Source: Bacteroidales bacterium (GTDB lineage: Bacteria; Bacteroidota; Bacteroidia; Bacteroidales; UBA7960). Taken from it: a DNA stretch of 50,934 nucleotides. The notes beneath the pieces were generated by a model. The model had not been told where the DNA came from. It was given only the letters and a program-made list of their open reading frames with translations, and ran no database searches. The DNA is taken from positions 1-50,934 of the forward strand of contig SLCY01000033.1 of NCBI GenBank assembly GCA_007125585.1, given 5' to 3'. Below, piece after piece: positions 19,435 through 27,979 of the stretch; the stretch's first letter is position 1; every line of letters starts with the position of its first letter. The translations under genes were made by a program, and so were the position numbers.

Positions 19435-20295
19435 GAACGGATAACTGAACACGGAGACAAGGATGATGAGGGTCCCCAGGTAAAAGCCGCCCGACATCCG
19501 TTCGGCCTCGGGGAAGAAAAAACGGGCCAGCACAATGCCGTACACAGGCTCCATGTTTATAGCCAGTACGACGATGTAGGCCGACAACACCTTCATCACA
19601 TGCACGATGGCCGTAAAAGCATAAGCAGTGCATATGAAGCCAAGCAGCAAAAGATAGAAAAGGTCTGAGGTGGAAACACGGAAAAAGTCCACGGTGAACC
19701 CACCGGAGAAAGTAAGGAATAATGAAATGAACAGAAACCCCCCGATCATCTCATAAAAACTGATGACAGTGGGGTGATGGCGCAGGCTGATGTTTCTGTT
19801 CAATACCACGAACAACCCATTCAGCAAGGCAGATAACAAAGAGTAGAGAATGCCCTCCAGGTATTGGAACTCATATTGGAATATCAGGTATATCCCTCCG
19901 ATGATCACCAGGCCAATGAAAACTTCCAGCCAGAAGATAGGCCGCCTTTGGGTTATGGGTTCAAGGAAGCTGGTAAACAGTGTGGTGGATGCAAATACAC
20001 CCAGGGTGACCGACACATTAGAGACATTGATGGCATGAAAGAAGGTGATCCAATGCAGGGCCACCACCGTGCCGATGCCCAGCAGGGGCAAAATTTTCCT
20101 GTAAGAAAGCCGGAAGGGGATCTTGCGTCCAAGAAAGTACACCCACAGTCCCACAAAAGCCATAAGCATCCGGTACCATACAAGGTCAATGGCGGCTATG
20201 GTGATCAGGGCACCAAGGATGGCCGTGAATCCAAGCAGGATGACGACCAGGTGAAGCTGCAAGTGTTTTTGAAACGTTGCTGCTGCCATGGTCAA
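19402..20295 (-). CDS. EamA-family (DMT) inner-membrane transporter
   Basis: A 297-residue protein with ten hydrophobic helices in two EamA-like halves. The first contains WYRMLMAFVGL and GVFASTTLFTSFLEP; the second contains NGLFVVLNR and AINMEPVYGIVLARFFFPE, the usual end-of-repeat signature. It is probably a metabolite exporter or importer of unknown substrate. Its start overlaps the NadR-like kinase stop by 4 bases (ATGA), indicating translational coupling in the ptrB-lipoprotein-kinase-EamA unit. Its 3' end overlaps cysQ convergently. Confidence 0.83.
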   Translation of the reverse strand: MTMAAATFQKHLQLHLVVILLGFTAILGALITIAAIDLVWYRMLMAFVGLWVYFLGRKIPFRLSYRKILPLLGIGTVVALHWITFFHAINVSNVSVTLGVFASTTLFTSFLEPITQRRPIFWLEVFIGLVIIGGIYLIFQYEFQYLEGILYSLLSALLNGLFVVLNRNISLRHHPTVISFYEMIGGFLFISLFLTFSGGFTVDFFRVSTSDLFYLLLLGFICTAYAFTAIVHVMKVLSAYIVVLAINMEPVYGIVLARFFFPEAERMSGGFYLGTLIILVSVFSYPFLKRKFRKETF

Positions 20296-20819
20296 CCGGT
20301 ATTGAAAAAGGCATCTATTGCAGCAATGGCATTATCGAGCCGTTCCTGCTTGTTTCCGCTGATGATACGGTAAGGGAATGCATGGCCATCCAGTTCGCGC
20401 CGGAACCAGTCGAAGAAAAATCCACGCATATGCGGGTATTCCCTTTGCGGATCCGGGTCCCAGGGCAGGTCAATATCACACAGGAGGTAAAGGCCGTACC
20501 TGTTCTGCTCAATTTGTCGGAGGATCCATGGATGACAGGTGCCGTACTTATACTTTTCCCAGATCCTGGCAACAATCAATTCAGTGTCGCAAAACAAAAA
20601 TCCATTGGCGGAAGCTTCTGCACGCGCTTCCCTGGCAACCTGTTCCCTTGCTATGACCAGGATATCCTCCTTCCGGTAGGGCCGGTCGAGACAATCCACA
20701 TATTCCCTTGCATACTCAGGGACATACAGGGTGTTGTAGTGATCGGCCAATTGCTCACAGAGCAGGCTTTTCCCTGTAGATTCGGGACCGGTAACAGCAA
20801 TTTTCGTAACGGTTGTCAA
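20292..20819 (-). CDS. NadR-like P-loop kinase (AAA_28 family)
   Basis: A 175-residue protein with Walker A GPESTGKS (residues 11-18), the YVPEYAREYVD segment and LLCDIDLPWDPDPQREYP. This pattern is that of the nicotinamide-riboside-kinase domain of NadR and its stand-alone Bacteroidota relatives. It could phosphorylate nicotinamide riboside for NAD salvage. In many genomes such genes sit beside pnuC; here the partner is an EamA transporter. The start overlaps the upstream lipoprotein stop by 4 bases. The substrate is not proven. Confidence 0.8.
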   Translation of the reverse strand: MTTVTKIAVTGPESTGKSLLCEQLADHYNTLYVPEYAREYVDCLDRPYRKEDILVIAREQVAREARAEASANGFLFCDTELIVARIWEKYKYGTCHPWILRQIEQNRYGLYLLCDIDLPWDPDPQREYPHMRGFFFDWFRRELDGHAFPYRIISGNKQERLDNAIAAIDAFFNTG

Positions 20820-21307
20820 AACTTCACGAGGCTGGTTCGTTTTTCAGGGATGATGACCTGGATAAAGGGCACCTCTTCCATCTCATGACAGGTGTTGCAG
20901 GTGGCAGCCATTCTGTTAAAGAGCTCAAGGAAAGCCTCCCTGTCCTCCGCTTCAATGGCTTCCATCAGCCGGGGCACTGACGTGTTGACAAACTGCGCAG
21001 CAGAAGCTTCCCTCTCAGGGCGCCGGACAAAACCTTTTTTCAGGCTGCCAAGCATTTCGTCAAGCTGGTATCCGGCATAACCCCAGTTTTCATCCTGACC
21101 GGCCCAGTAAAGCTCATTGTATCGATAATTGGTCTCCATCATGGTCTGGTCAAAGCCCCCAATCTGGTCCTCGATGTTGTCGAGGATCTCTTCCATGGTT
21201 TCACCGGCCCAGCGGGTCTCATACCGTTGTTCTGTTTGTTGCTGGCAGGCGGAAATTACCATTGCCGCCATCATGACGGAAAATAAAGCAAATGCAAACC
21301 GTTTCAT
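20816..21307 (-). CDS. Small lipoprotein with a CxxCH haem-binding motif
   Basis: A 163-residue protein with a signal peptide and lipobox (VISAC, acylated Cys21), a helical, acidic body and CNTCH at residues 137-141 near the C-terminus, one haem c attachment site. The helical body with a C-terminal CxxCH recalls cytochrome c'-like proteins. It would be a periplasmic or membrane-anchored mono-haem electron carrier or sensor. It starts 28 bases after the ptrB stop and overlaps the kinase by 4 bases, so it is mid-operon. Confidence 0.72.
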   Translation of the reverse strand: MKRFAFALFSVMMAAMVISACQQQTEQRYETRWAGETMEEILDNIEDQIGGFDQTMMETNYRYNELYWAGQDENWGYAGYQLDEMLGSLKKGFVRRPEREASAAQFVNTSVPRLMEAIEAEDREAFLELFNRMAATCNTCHEMEEVPFIQVIIPEKRTSLVKF

Positions 21308-21335
21308 AATACAGTTGTTTTAGTTAACAAAAAAG

Positions 21336-23450
21336 TCAGTGTTTATCAGCAAGGTCAAGGATGAAGGCAAACACCCTGGCCTGCTCCCTCAGTCTCCGGA
21401 AACGACCCGAGGCACCGCTGTGCCCTGCTTCCATATTGGTATATAACAAGATTCTGGCGTCTCCCGTATGGTGTGCCCGCAGCCTGGCCACCCACTTGGT
21501 AGGTTCCCAGTACTGGACCTGCGAATCATGCAGGCCGGATGTGACCAGCATGTTTGGATAGTCCTGCCGCCGAACATTGTCGTAGGGTGAATACGAAAGC
21601 ATGTATCTGTAATACTCCGGGTCATTGGGGTTGCCCCACTCATCATATTCTGCCGTGGTAAGCGGAATGGACTCGTCCAGCATGGTGGTCACCACATCCA
21701 CAAAAGGCACGGAGGCAACGACCCCTTTGAAAAGATCGGGCCTTTCGTTGACAACAACTCCCATCAGCAGGCCACCGGCACTGCCCCCGGAGGCAAAAAG
21801 GTGTTCGGGCCCGGTATAATTTTCCTCCACAAGGAATTCAGCACAGTCAATAAAGTCGTTAAAGGTGTTCATCTTGTTCAGGAGCTTGCCGTCTTCATAC
21901 CATTGCCGTCCCATATCCTGTCCGCCCCGCACATGTGCAATGCCATAGATAAAGCCCCTGTCAAGCAGGCTGAGCGCATTTGCATTGAAACGGGGGTTGG
22001 CGCTGGAACCATAAGAGCCATAACCATAGAGCAGCAGCGGGTTGGTGCCGTCGCGGTCAACACCTTTCCGGTGCACAATGGTCAAAGGGACCGCCACCCC
22101 GTCACGCGCTTTGACATAATACCTCCTGGTTTCATAATCATCAGGAGAAAAGTCACCCACCACCTCCTGCTGCTTCACCAGGGACAACTCCCCGGTCTCC
22201 ATATGATAGTCATAGGTGGTCATCGGCGTGGTCAGTGAAGTATAGTTAAAGCGCAACACAGGCGTCGACAATTCGGCATTGATGCCGATATATGCAGTAT
22301 AGGCTTCTTCTTCAAAAGGCAGATGGTGGCTGTCGCCGGTAACCATATTGATGATGCGCATCCGGGGCAGGGCCCTTTCCCGTTCCTGAACCACCAGGTA
22401 GTCATCAAACAGCTCAACGTTCTCAAGCAGCACATCCCCGCGATGGGGGATCACCTCCTGCCAGTGCCGGATACCGGTTTGTCCTTCGGTGGCCTCCATC
22501 AGCCGAAAGTTTTCAGCCTCATGGTTTGTCAGTATATAGAACTTCCCGTTGTAAGACCACACACGATAACGCATGTCACGAAGCCGGGGATGAAAAACCC
22601 TGAAGTCTCCCTGCGGCCGGTCGGCTTCAAGCAACCATATTTCATTACTCAACGTAGCATTGGCCGTGATCATCAGGTATCGATTGTCTTTGGTTCGCGA
22701 CACGCCAAGATAATAGAATGTGTGGTCCTCCTCCTCATATACCAGCTCGGGACCTTCACCATCGAAAAAGTTATACCGGTAGATCTGATAATAACGTAAT
22801 GTTTCAGGGTCGATGGAGGTGTAGAAAAAAGTGTTGTTGTCAGCGGCCCAAACCACATCACCACCGGCATGGCTGATCCCTGTGGGGGAAACCTTGCCGG
22901 TAGCAAGGTCTTTCACCATGATGGTATACTGCCGGCGCCCGACGGTGTCGACGGAAAATGCCATCCAGCGGTTATCAAGGCTGATGTCAACCCTTCCTAC
23001 CCTGTAATAGGGATGCGGGGAGGCCAGCTCGTTGACATCCAGCATCACCTCTTCCCCAGCTTCCAGGCTGCCGGGCTTCCGGCAATAGACCGGATATTCC
23101 TTTCCCTCCTCATAACGGATATAATAGTAATATCCGTTCTCATAATAGGGCGCCGACTGGTCGTCCTGCTTTATCCTGCCCTTCATCTCCTCATACAAAC
23201 ATTCCTGCAACTCCCTGGTATGTGCGAGCTGTGTTTCCAGATAATCGTTCTCCGCCTCCAGATAAGCAATCACGTCAGGATTTTCCCTGTCGTTCATCCA
23301 GTAATAGTGATCTATCCGGGTGTCGCCGTGGATCACCAGCTGCTTTTCGTGCCTCGGAGCCACCGGCGGCTCAGCGTCGTCAGGCTTGCGCCCCGGGCCA
23401 CAAGCCATGGCCATCGTTAATAAAAGCATACATACTATTGTGTTTCTCAT
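21336..23450 (-). CDS. ptrB: Oligopeptidase B-like S9 prolyl-oligopeptidase, lipoprotein
   Basis: This 704-residue serine peptidase has an N-terminal beta-propeller (DHYYWMNDRENPDVIAYLEAEN is split by the usual family spacing) and an alpha/beta-hydrolase domain. The catalytic set is Ser557 in GGSAGG, Asp642 in SGLHDSQV and His677 in GHSGASG. A family block is RGGQDMGRQWYEDGK. An N-terminal lipobox (LLTMAMACG) makes it envelope-anchored, unlike the cytoplasmic E. coli enzyme. It would cleave oligopeptides after basic residues. It is first in a four-gene minus-strand unit and has its own promoter at 23552-23559. Confidence 0.92.
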   Translation of the reverse strand: MRNTIVCMLLLTMAMACGPGRKPDDAEPPVAPRHEKQLVIHGDTRIDHYYWMNDRENPDVIAYLEAENDYLETQLAHTRELQECLYEEMKGRIKQDDQSAPYYENGYYYYIRYEEGKEYPVYCRKPGSLEAGEEVMLDVNELASPHPYYRVGRVDISLDNRWMAFSVDTVGRRQYTIMVKDLATGKVSPTGISHAGGDVVWAADNNTFFYTSIDPETLRYYQIYRYNFFDGEGPELVYEEEDHTFYYLGVSRTKDNRYLMITANATLSNEIWLLEADRPQGDFRVFHPRLRDMRYRVWSYNGKFYILTNHEAENFRLMEATEGQTGIRHWQEVIPHRGDVLLENVELFDDYLVVQERERALPRMRIINMVTGDSHHLPFEEEAYTAYIGINAELSTPVLRFNYTSLTTPMTTYDYHMETGELSLVKQQEVVGDFSPDDYETRRYYVKARDGVAVPLTIVHRKGVDRDGTNPLLLYGYGSYGSSANPRFNANALSLLDRGFIYGIAHVRGGQDMGRQWYEDGKLLNKMNTFNDFIDCAEFLVEENYTGPEHLFASGGSAGGLLMGVVVNERPDLFKGVVASVPFVDVVTTMLDESIPLTTAEYDEWGNPNDPEYYRYMLSYSPYDNVRRQDYPNMLVTSGLHDSQVQYWEPTKWVARLRAHHTGDARILLYTNMEAGHSGASGRFRRLREQARVFAFILDLADKH

Positions 23451-23551
23451 TTCACGTGTCTTTTTATACCATCCATCATTCCGGCAGAACAGGGTCTTCC
23501 ATGACTTATGACAGAATGGTTGTTGTGGATTGATCCATCAATACATGACAT

Positions 23552-23644
23552 CAAATATACATGAATTTTTTTCGTTCGAAATTACACACAGACACATGAT
23601 AAAAATCTCAAGGTCTTTCACCCGGTCGTTGCTTGTTTATTTAT
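23552..23644 (-). promoter_or_regulatory. ptrB upstream region; copy 1 of the duplicated ~92-bp promoter segment
   Basis: Read on the minus strand, it ends in the -7 box TATATTTG (plus 23552-23559), about 100 bases before ptrB. The preceding bases match 35752-35843, including an identical stretch of more than 25 bases around GACCGGGTGAAAGACC. Similarity stops right after the -7 box in both places, so the shared part is the promoter and upstream DNA, not the transcript. Confidence 0.65.
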
Positions 23645-23662
23645 CTGGTTTTTTCCATTGTA

Positions 23663-23693
23663 CTTTTTCTTTGGCTCCCATCCAAAGAAAAAG
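23663..23693. repeat. 12-bp perfect hairpin
   Basis: CTTTTTCTTTGG (23663-23674) and CCAAAGAAAAAG (23682-23693) form a perfect 12-bp stem with a 7-base loop. It stands at one edge of composite repeat element B. It has no U-tract of terminator type and no neighbouring gene end, so I read it as part of the repeat. Confidence 0.7.
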
Positions 23694-23757
23694 CTACCAA
23701 AAAGAAAGATCACCGCTTCTGATGCATCTGCTAAAAACCACGGCCTCTTCAGTCTGC

Positions 23758-23829
23758 GCAGGCAAAGCCGCACGGCACCACCGTATGGTGGTTTTTCTCC
23801 AGATTTTTACTGCCGTGCTCGTTGCCTGC
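23758..23829. repeat. Conserved long-hairpin element, copy B
   Basis: The outer arms GCAGGCAA/TTGCCTGC, inner arms GCACGGCA/TGCCGTGC and innermost ACCACC/GGTGGT are all identical to copy A (14-84). The loop segments differ (GTAT instead of GCAT, and a different T-rich linker). Downstream, TTGCAGATACCCGCCCTG leads into the tandem units, as in copy A. Confidence 0.75.
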
Positions 23830-23870
23830 TTGCAGATACCCGCCCTGCTGAAGTGGCCTTGTTTTTGACG

Positions 23871-24060
23871 CAGATCCATCAAAGGCGGATTTATCCCCCC
23901 ACGGGCCCGATCAATTACGGATTTGTCCGCCCCACGGGCCCGGTCAATTACATGTTTGTGCATGCTTTACAGGCAGATCCATCAAAGGCGGATTTATCCC
24001 CCCACGGGCCCGATCAATTACGGATTTGTCCGCCCCACGGGCCCGGCCTTTTGCGTGTTT
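23871..24060. repeat. Minisatellite cluster B with 103-bp variant units
   Basis: Units start with CAGATCCATCAAAGGCGG at 23871 and 23974. The 103-base spacing is the 70-bp unit plus 33 extra bases carrying a second CACGGGCCCG core. The second unit is truncated and joins a copy of the flanking TTGCAGAT-CCC-CTG-TGAA-GCCTT block near 24058-24085, so the array is bracketed by imperfect direct repeats. A GGAACGA-type simple repeat (minus strand) follows at about 24088-24116. The whole 23451-24154 gap holds no gene I can support. Confidence 0.75.
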
Positions 24061-24154
24061 GCAGATGCCCACACTGTTGAAACTGCCTTTCGTTCCATCG
24101 TTCCTTCGTTCTTCCATCCTCCCTTGGCATATGTGGCTGTTGACCGGCCAGGGA

Positions 24155-24427
24155 TTATCGGACAGTAAATGTATCGGCCCTGACATGTTCCTCTTTTTCC
24201 TGTATCTCAACATGGGTTACCCTGGCCATGGCAGGGCCATGCCTGCACCATTCAATAAATCTTTTCATCCCATCTTGCTCTCCACAAGCTTCAATATAGA
24301 CACTGCCATCACGCATATTTTTTACAAATCCTTTTATCCCCAACGAAACAGCCTTTTCCCTGGTGTAATAGCGAAACGCAACACCCTGAACCTTTCCAAA
24401 GACTTGCATGCTGATAGATTGAACCAT
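24155..24427 (-). CDS. acyP: Acylphosphatase
   Basis: A 90-residue enzyme that hydrolyses acyl phosphates. It has the family signature GKVQGVAFRYYTREKA with catalytic Arg19 and GFVKNMRDGSV with catalytic Asn37, at normal family length. A -7 box (TAATTTTG, plus 24515-24522) lies about 90 bases upstream. It is downstream of rlmD on the same strand but separated by 165 bases and its own promoter. Confidence 0.93.
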   Translation of the reverse strand: MVQSISMQVFGKVQGVAFRYYTREKAVSLGIKGFVKNMRDGSVYIEACGEQDGMKRFIEWCRHGPAMARVTHVEIQEKEEHVRADTFTVR

Positions 24428-24514
24428 AGATAGGATGGATTATTGGCGGTGAGAGAGGGGCATGGGTGTTGAGTAGCGGGTTAAAAAATGGCATGATGCG
24501 ATCACATCGGCAAA

Positions 24515-24522
24515 CAAAATTA
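24515..24522 (-). promoter_or_regulatory. -7 box upstream of acyP
   Basis: TAATTTTG on the minus strand (plus CAAAATTA) matches TAnnTTTG. No convincing -33 box was identified. Confidence 0.45.
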
Positions 24523-24592
24523 CCCAAAAAAGAAAACAAAAACCAGGGTGACACATTATGAGTAAGGGATGAATGCATGATGTCCGTATTTT

Positions 24593-26023
24593 TTATGATC
24601 CGGGCTCCCTTTGGGTCATCAGCACAACATTCTCCACATGTTGTGTATGCGGGAACATATCCACCGCCTGGCTTCTTTGTACCTGGTATCGACTGCCCAG
24701 CATTTCGATGTCGCGGGCCTGTGTGGCGGGATTGCAACTGATGTATACAATCCGTTCTGCGCCACTTTTCAAGATCTGCCCCACCACCCCTGGGTGCATT
24801 CCTGCCCTGGGCGGGTCGGTGACGATCAAATGCGGGTGTCCGTATTTTTCCATCAGTGGTTCATTGAACATTTTCGCTACATCTCCTGCAAGAAACGCGG
24901 TATTGTCTATCCCATTCAACTGTGCATTGCTGCGTGCAAGGGTCACCGCCTCATCCACGTACTCTATACCCACCACCTTTTTTGCGCTGGCAGCCAGAAA
25001 ACAGGCAATGGTGCCTGCACCCGTATACAGGTCGTAAACCACCTCCTGGCCGTCCAGGCCGGCAAAATCCCTTGCAATAGAATACAACCGGAAGGCCTGC
25101 GCTGAGTTGGTCTGAAAGAAAGACTTCGGCCCGACCTGGAACGACAGGTCCTCCATATGTTCCTCGAGGAAAGGCGCCCCCTCGTAAATCAAGGGGTCCA
25201 GGTCGGCAATGCTGCTGTTTCGCTTGTCATTGATCATATAGACCAAAGAATGCAGCGCGGGAAAACGCCGGCCAATGAAATGCATCACCTTTTGGATCGC
25301 TTCCCTGTCCTCTTTGCCGAACACCATCACCACCATCACCTGGCCAGCGGGCGTACAACGGATGATGAGGTTTCTCAGCAATCCCTCATTCGCACGCAAG
25401 TCATAGAACGGCAGGTTGTGATCCTTTGCAAATGCCTTCACCGCCAGGCGTATTTCATTGGAAGGATCCGGCTGCAACCAGCATTTTCTGATGTCAAGCA
25501 CCTTGTCAAAAAGTCCGGGAATATGAAACCCTAGGGCTTCCATTTCGGTGATCTCCTGTCCGGATCGGATCTCCCCATGCGACAGCCAGCGGCGGTTGCT
25601 GAAGGTGAACTCCAGCTTGTTCCGGTAAAAGGTGGTTTTTTTTGATCCGGCGATGGGTAAAACATCCACACCGTCGAGATCAACGCGTGCGATGCGCTGC
25701 AAACAGTCTGCGACCTGTTGTTGCTTAAGTGCCAGCTGTCTGGCATACGGCAGGTGCTGCCATTTGCAGCCGCCGCAAGTGCCGAAATGGGAGCAGAATG
25801 GTTCTGTTCTCTCTGCTGAGAGCCGGTGGACATGGGTTATCGTGCCTTCCATATAGTTCCGCCGCACCTTCTTCACCTGCACATCGACCACATCACCCGG
25901 TGCGGCAAAAGGAACAAACAACACCTTGTCCATAACCCTCGCCAAAGCCTTTCCCTCGGCCGCCACACCTGTGATCTCAACTTTCTCAAGCAATGGGAGT
26001 GCTTTCTTTTTTTTCCTGGCCAC
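24593..26023 (-). CDS. rlmD: 23S rRNA (uracil-C5) methyltransferase, RlmD/RumA type
   Basis: This 476-residue enzyme would methylate a uridine of 23S rRNA (U1939 in E. coli for RlmD). The N-terminal TRAM domain (about 10-70) is followed by Fe-S ligands Cys77, Cys83 and Cys86 in CSHFGTCGGC and a fourth Cys181. The SAM-binding fold has YDLYTGAGTIACFLA, then TDPPRAGMHPG, and the catalytic nucleophile Cys430 is in ISCNPAT. The initiator is GTG at 26023, since no in-frame ATG lies upstream; a -7 box at 26060-26067 fits. RlmD and the related RlmCD/TrmA-like forms cannot be told apart with certainty. Confidence 0.88.
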   Translation of the reverse strand: MARKKKKALPLLEKVEITGVAAEGKALARVMDKVLFVPFAAPGDVVDVQVKKVRRNYMEGTITHVHRLSAERTEPFCSHFGTCGGCKWQHLPYARQLALKQQQVADCLQRIARVDLDGVDVLPIAGSKKTTFYRNKLEFTFSNRRWLSHGEIRSGQEITEMEALGFHIPGLFDKVLDIRKCWLQPDPSNEIRLAVKAFAKDHNLPFYDLRANEGLLRNLIIRCTPAGQVMVVMVFGKEDREAIQKVMHFIGRRFPALHSLVYMINDKRNSSIADLDPLIYEGAPFLEEHMEDLSFQVGPKSFFQTNSAQAFRLYSIARDFAGLDGQEVVYDLYTGAGTIACFLAASAKKVVGIEYVDEAVTLARSNAQLNGIDNTAFLAGDVAKMFNEPLMEKYGHPHLIVTDPPRAGMHPGVVGQILKSGAERIVYISCNPATQARDIEMLGSRYQVQRSQAVDMFPHTQHVENVVLMTQREPGS

Positions 26024-26059
26024 AACCTTGGGGTTTCAAAACATTTGGATCCGATGTTG

Positions 26060-26067
26060 CAAAAATA
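26060..26067 (-). promoter_or_regulatory. -7 box upstream of rlmD
   Basis: TATTTTTG on the minus strand (plus CAAAAATA) matches TAnnTTTG and gives a leader of about 30 nt before the GTG start, which supports that start. Confidence 0.5.
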
Positions 26068-26129
26068 ATGATTTGCCATGAAAAGGCTCGAATTGGGATG
26101 ATGCGGCAGTCAGGCAAACAGTTTTTCCT

Positions 26130-26137
26130 TACCTTTG
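26130..26137 (+). promoter_or_regulatory. -7 box upstream of lysS
   Basis: TACCTTTG matches TAnnTTTG, about 72 bases before the ATG at 26209. No clear -33 box is visible. Confidence 0.55.
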
Positions 26138-26208
26138 CACTTCCATAACGATCAACAAGATGATACACCTGTTAAAACCCATTAGACCTTTTGACAAATT
26201 ATAAACAG

Positions 26209-27930
26209 ATGAAGATAAGTGAACAGGAATCCATCCGGCGGGAGGCATTGGAACAGCTCCGTGAACTGGGCATCGACCCCTACCCTGCCGGGACCTATTC
26301 GGTCAGTGCAACGGCCAAAGTGATCCTGGAAAAATTTCCTGCTGACAACAGCTTATACCAGGACATACAGGTTGCCGGGCGTATCATGGGCCGCCGCATC
26401 ATGGGCAGTGCCTCTTTTGCAGAGCTGCAAGACGACAGCGGCCGGATCCAGCTTTACTTCAACAGGGACGAAATCTGTCCTGGCGAAGACAAGACCATGT
26501 ACAACACCGTCTTTAAGCGTCTGATCGACATCGGTGATATCATCGGGGTGAAAGGTTTCGTGTTCACCACAAAAATGGGCGAAACCACCATCCATGTCAA
26601 AGAGTTCACCCTTCTGTGCAAATCATTGCGCCCGCTGCCCGTTGTAAAGGAGAAAGACGGCAAGGTATATGATGCATTTACCGACCCCGAACAGCGTTAC
26701 CGTCAGCGCCACCTTGACCTGATCGTCAATCCCGATGTCAAAGGGGTTTTTCGCCAGCGTGCACGCCTGATCCAGAGCATGCGCGACTTTCTGCTCGACC
26801 GCGGCTACCTTGAAGTGGAGACACCGGTCTTGCAACCCATTTATGGCGGGGCAGCTGCCAGACCTTTTAAGACCCATCACAACAAGCTCGACACAACACT
26901 GTATCTGCGTATTGCCAACGAGCTCTATCTCAAGCGCCTTATTGTCGGTGGCTACGATGGCGTTTTTGAGTTTGCCAAAGACTTCCGCAATGAAGGCATG
27001 GGCCGTTTCCATAACCCGGAGTTCACCCAGATGGAACTGTATGTGGCTTACCGGGATTATGAATGGATGATGGACCTGGTGGAAGAGATGGTTGAAAAGA
27101 TCGTGCTGGACCTCCACGGGAGCACCAGCATCATTGCCGGCGACCACTCCATCAACTTTGAACGTCCCTGGAAACGATATACCATGTATGGAGTGATAGA
27201 ACACTTTACCGGCACGGATGTTTCCGGGATGGATGAGGCGGCCTTGCAGGTGTTTGCCCGTGACATCGGGATTGAAACCGACGATACCATGGGCCGGGGA
27301 AAGCTGATCGACGAGATCTTCGGTGATAAGTGCGAGCCCCTGCTGATACAGCCGACCTTTATCACGGACTATCCCATAGAGATGTCGCCCCTGGCGAGGA
27401 AGCACAGGAGCATCCCCGGCCTGGCGGAACGCTTTGAGGCGATCTGCAACGGCAAGGAGATCTGCAACGCTTTCAGTGAGTTGAACGACCCCATCGACCA
27501 GCGAGCGCGCCTTGAGGAGCAACTGGAGCTTGGACGGCGGGGAGACCCGGAAGCCATGATGCTGGACGAGGACTTTCTCAAAGCCATTGAAACCGGCATG
27601 CCACCGACAGCAGGACTGGGTGTCGGCATCGACAGGCTGGCCATGATACTTTGTAACAAACAAAGCATACAGGATGTGCTTTTCTTTCCACAGATGCGTC
27701 CGGAAAAAGCAGGCACAACCCCCGGCGGGAACGAAGAGTTCATCAGGGCAGGCATCCCGGAACAATGGGCCACGTTAATTTCCAGGGCCGGCTACAACGA
27801 CATGAAAACCCTGAAGGAGGCCAACCCCAACAAGGTCTTCAACCAGCTGTGCGGACTGCGTAAAAAACTGAAGCTGGATATCCCCGCACCCAAACCTGAA
27901 GAAGTGAAAGGCTGGATCCGGCAAAAGTAG
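26209..27930 (+). CDS. lysS: Lysyl-tRNA synthetase, class II
   Basis: A 573-residue enzyme that charges tRNA-Lys. The N-terminal OB-fold anticodon-binding domain (about 50-150) is followed by the class II core: motif 2 in [33 protein letters not shown] before it, and motif 3 [11 protein letters not shown] with its Arg. A C-terminal extension of about 65 residues follows the core, ending [13 protein letters not shown], as in other Bacteroidota LysS. The ATG at 26209 is chosen over the in-frame TTG at 26191 because [11 protein letters not shown] is a natural start. The GH3 gene begins 49 bases downstream. Confidence 0.95.
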   Translation: MKISEQESIRREALEQLRELGIDPYPAGTYSVSATAKVILEKFPADNSLYQDIQVAGRIMGRRIMGSASFAELQDDSGRIQLYFNRDEICPGEDKTMYNTVFKRLIDIGDIIGVKGFVFTTKMGETTIHVKEFTLLCKSLRPLPVVKEKDGKVYDAFTDPEQRYRQRHLDLIVNPDVKGVFRQRARLIQSMRDFLLDRGYLEVETPVLQPIYGGAAARPFKTHHNKLDTTLYLRIANELYLKRLIVGGYDGVFEFAKDFRNEGMGRFHNPEFTQMELYVAYRDYEWMMDLVEEMVEKIVLDLHGSTSIIAGDHSINFERPWKRYTMYGVIEHFTGTDVSGMDEAALQVFARDIGIETDDTMGRGKLIDEIFGDKCEPLLIQPTFITDYPIEMSPLARKHRSIPGLAERFEAICNGKEICNAFSELNDPIDQRARLEEQLELGRRGDPEAMMLDEDFLKAIETGMPPTAGLGVGIDRLAMILCNKQSIQDVLFFPQMRPEKAGTTPGGNEEFIRAGIPEQWATLISRAGYNDMKTLKEANPNKVFNQLCGLRKKLKLDIPAPKPEEVKGWIRQK

Positions 27931-27979
27931 CGTTGACATGACACTGGCAGCATATTCATTCATGTAAAATATATCTTCC

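Noticed and set aside
23663-23693. Intrinsic terminator
   Set aside because: A strong stem, but no gene ends nearby in either direction, and it sits within the repeat element.
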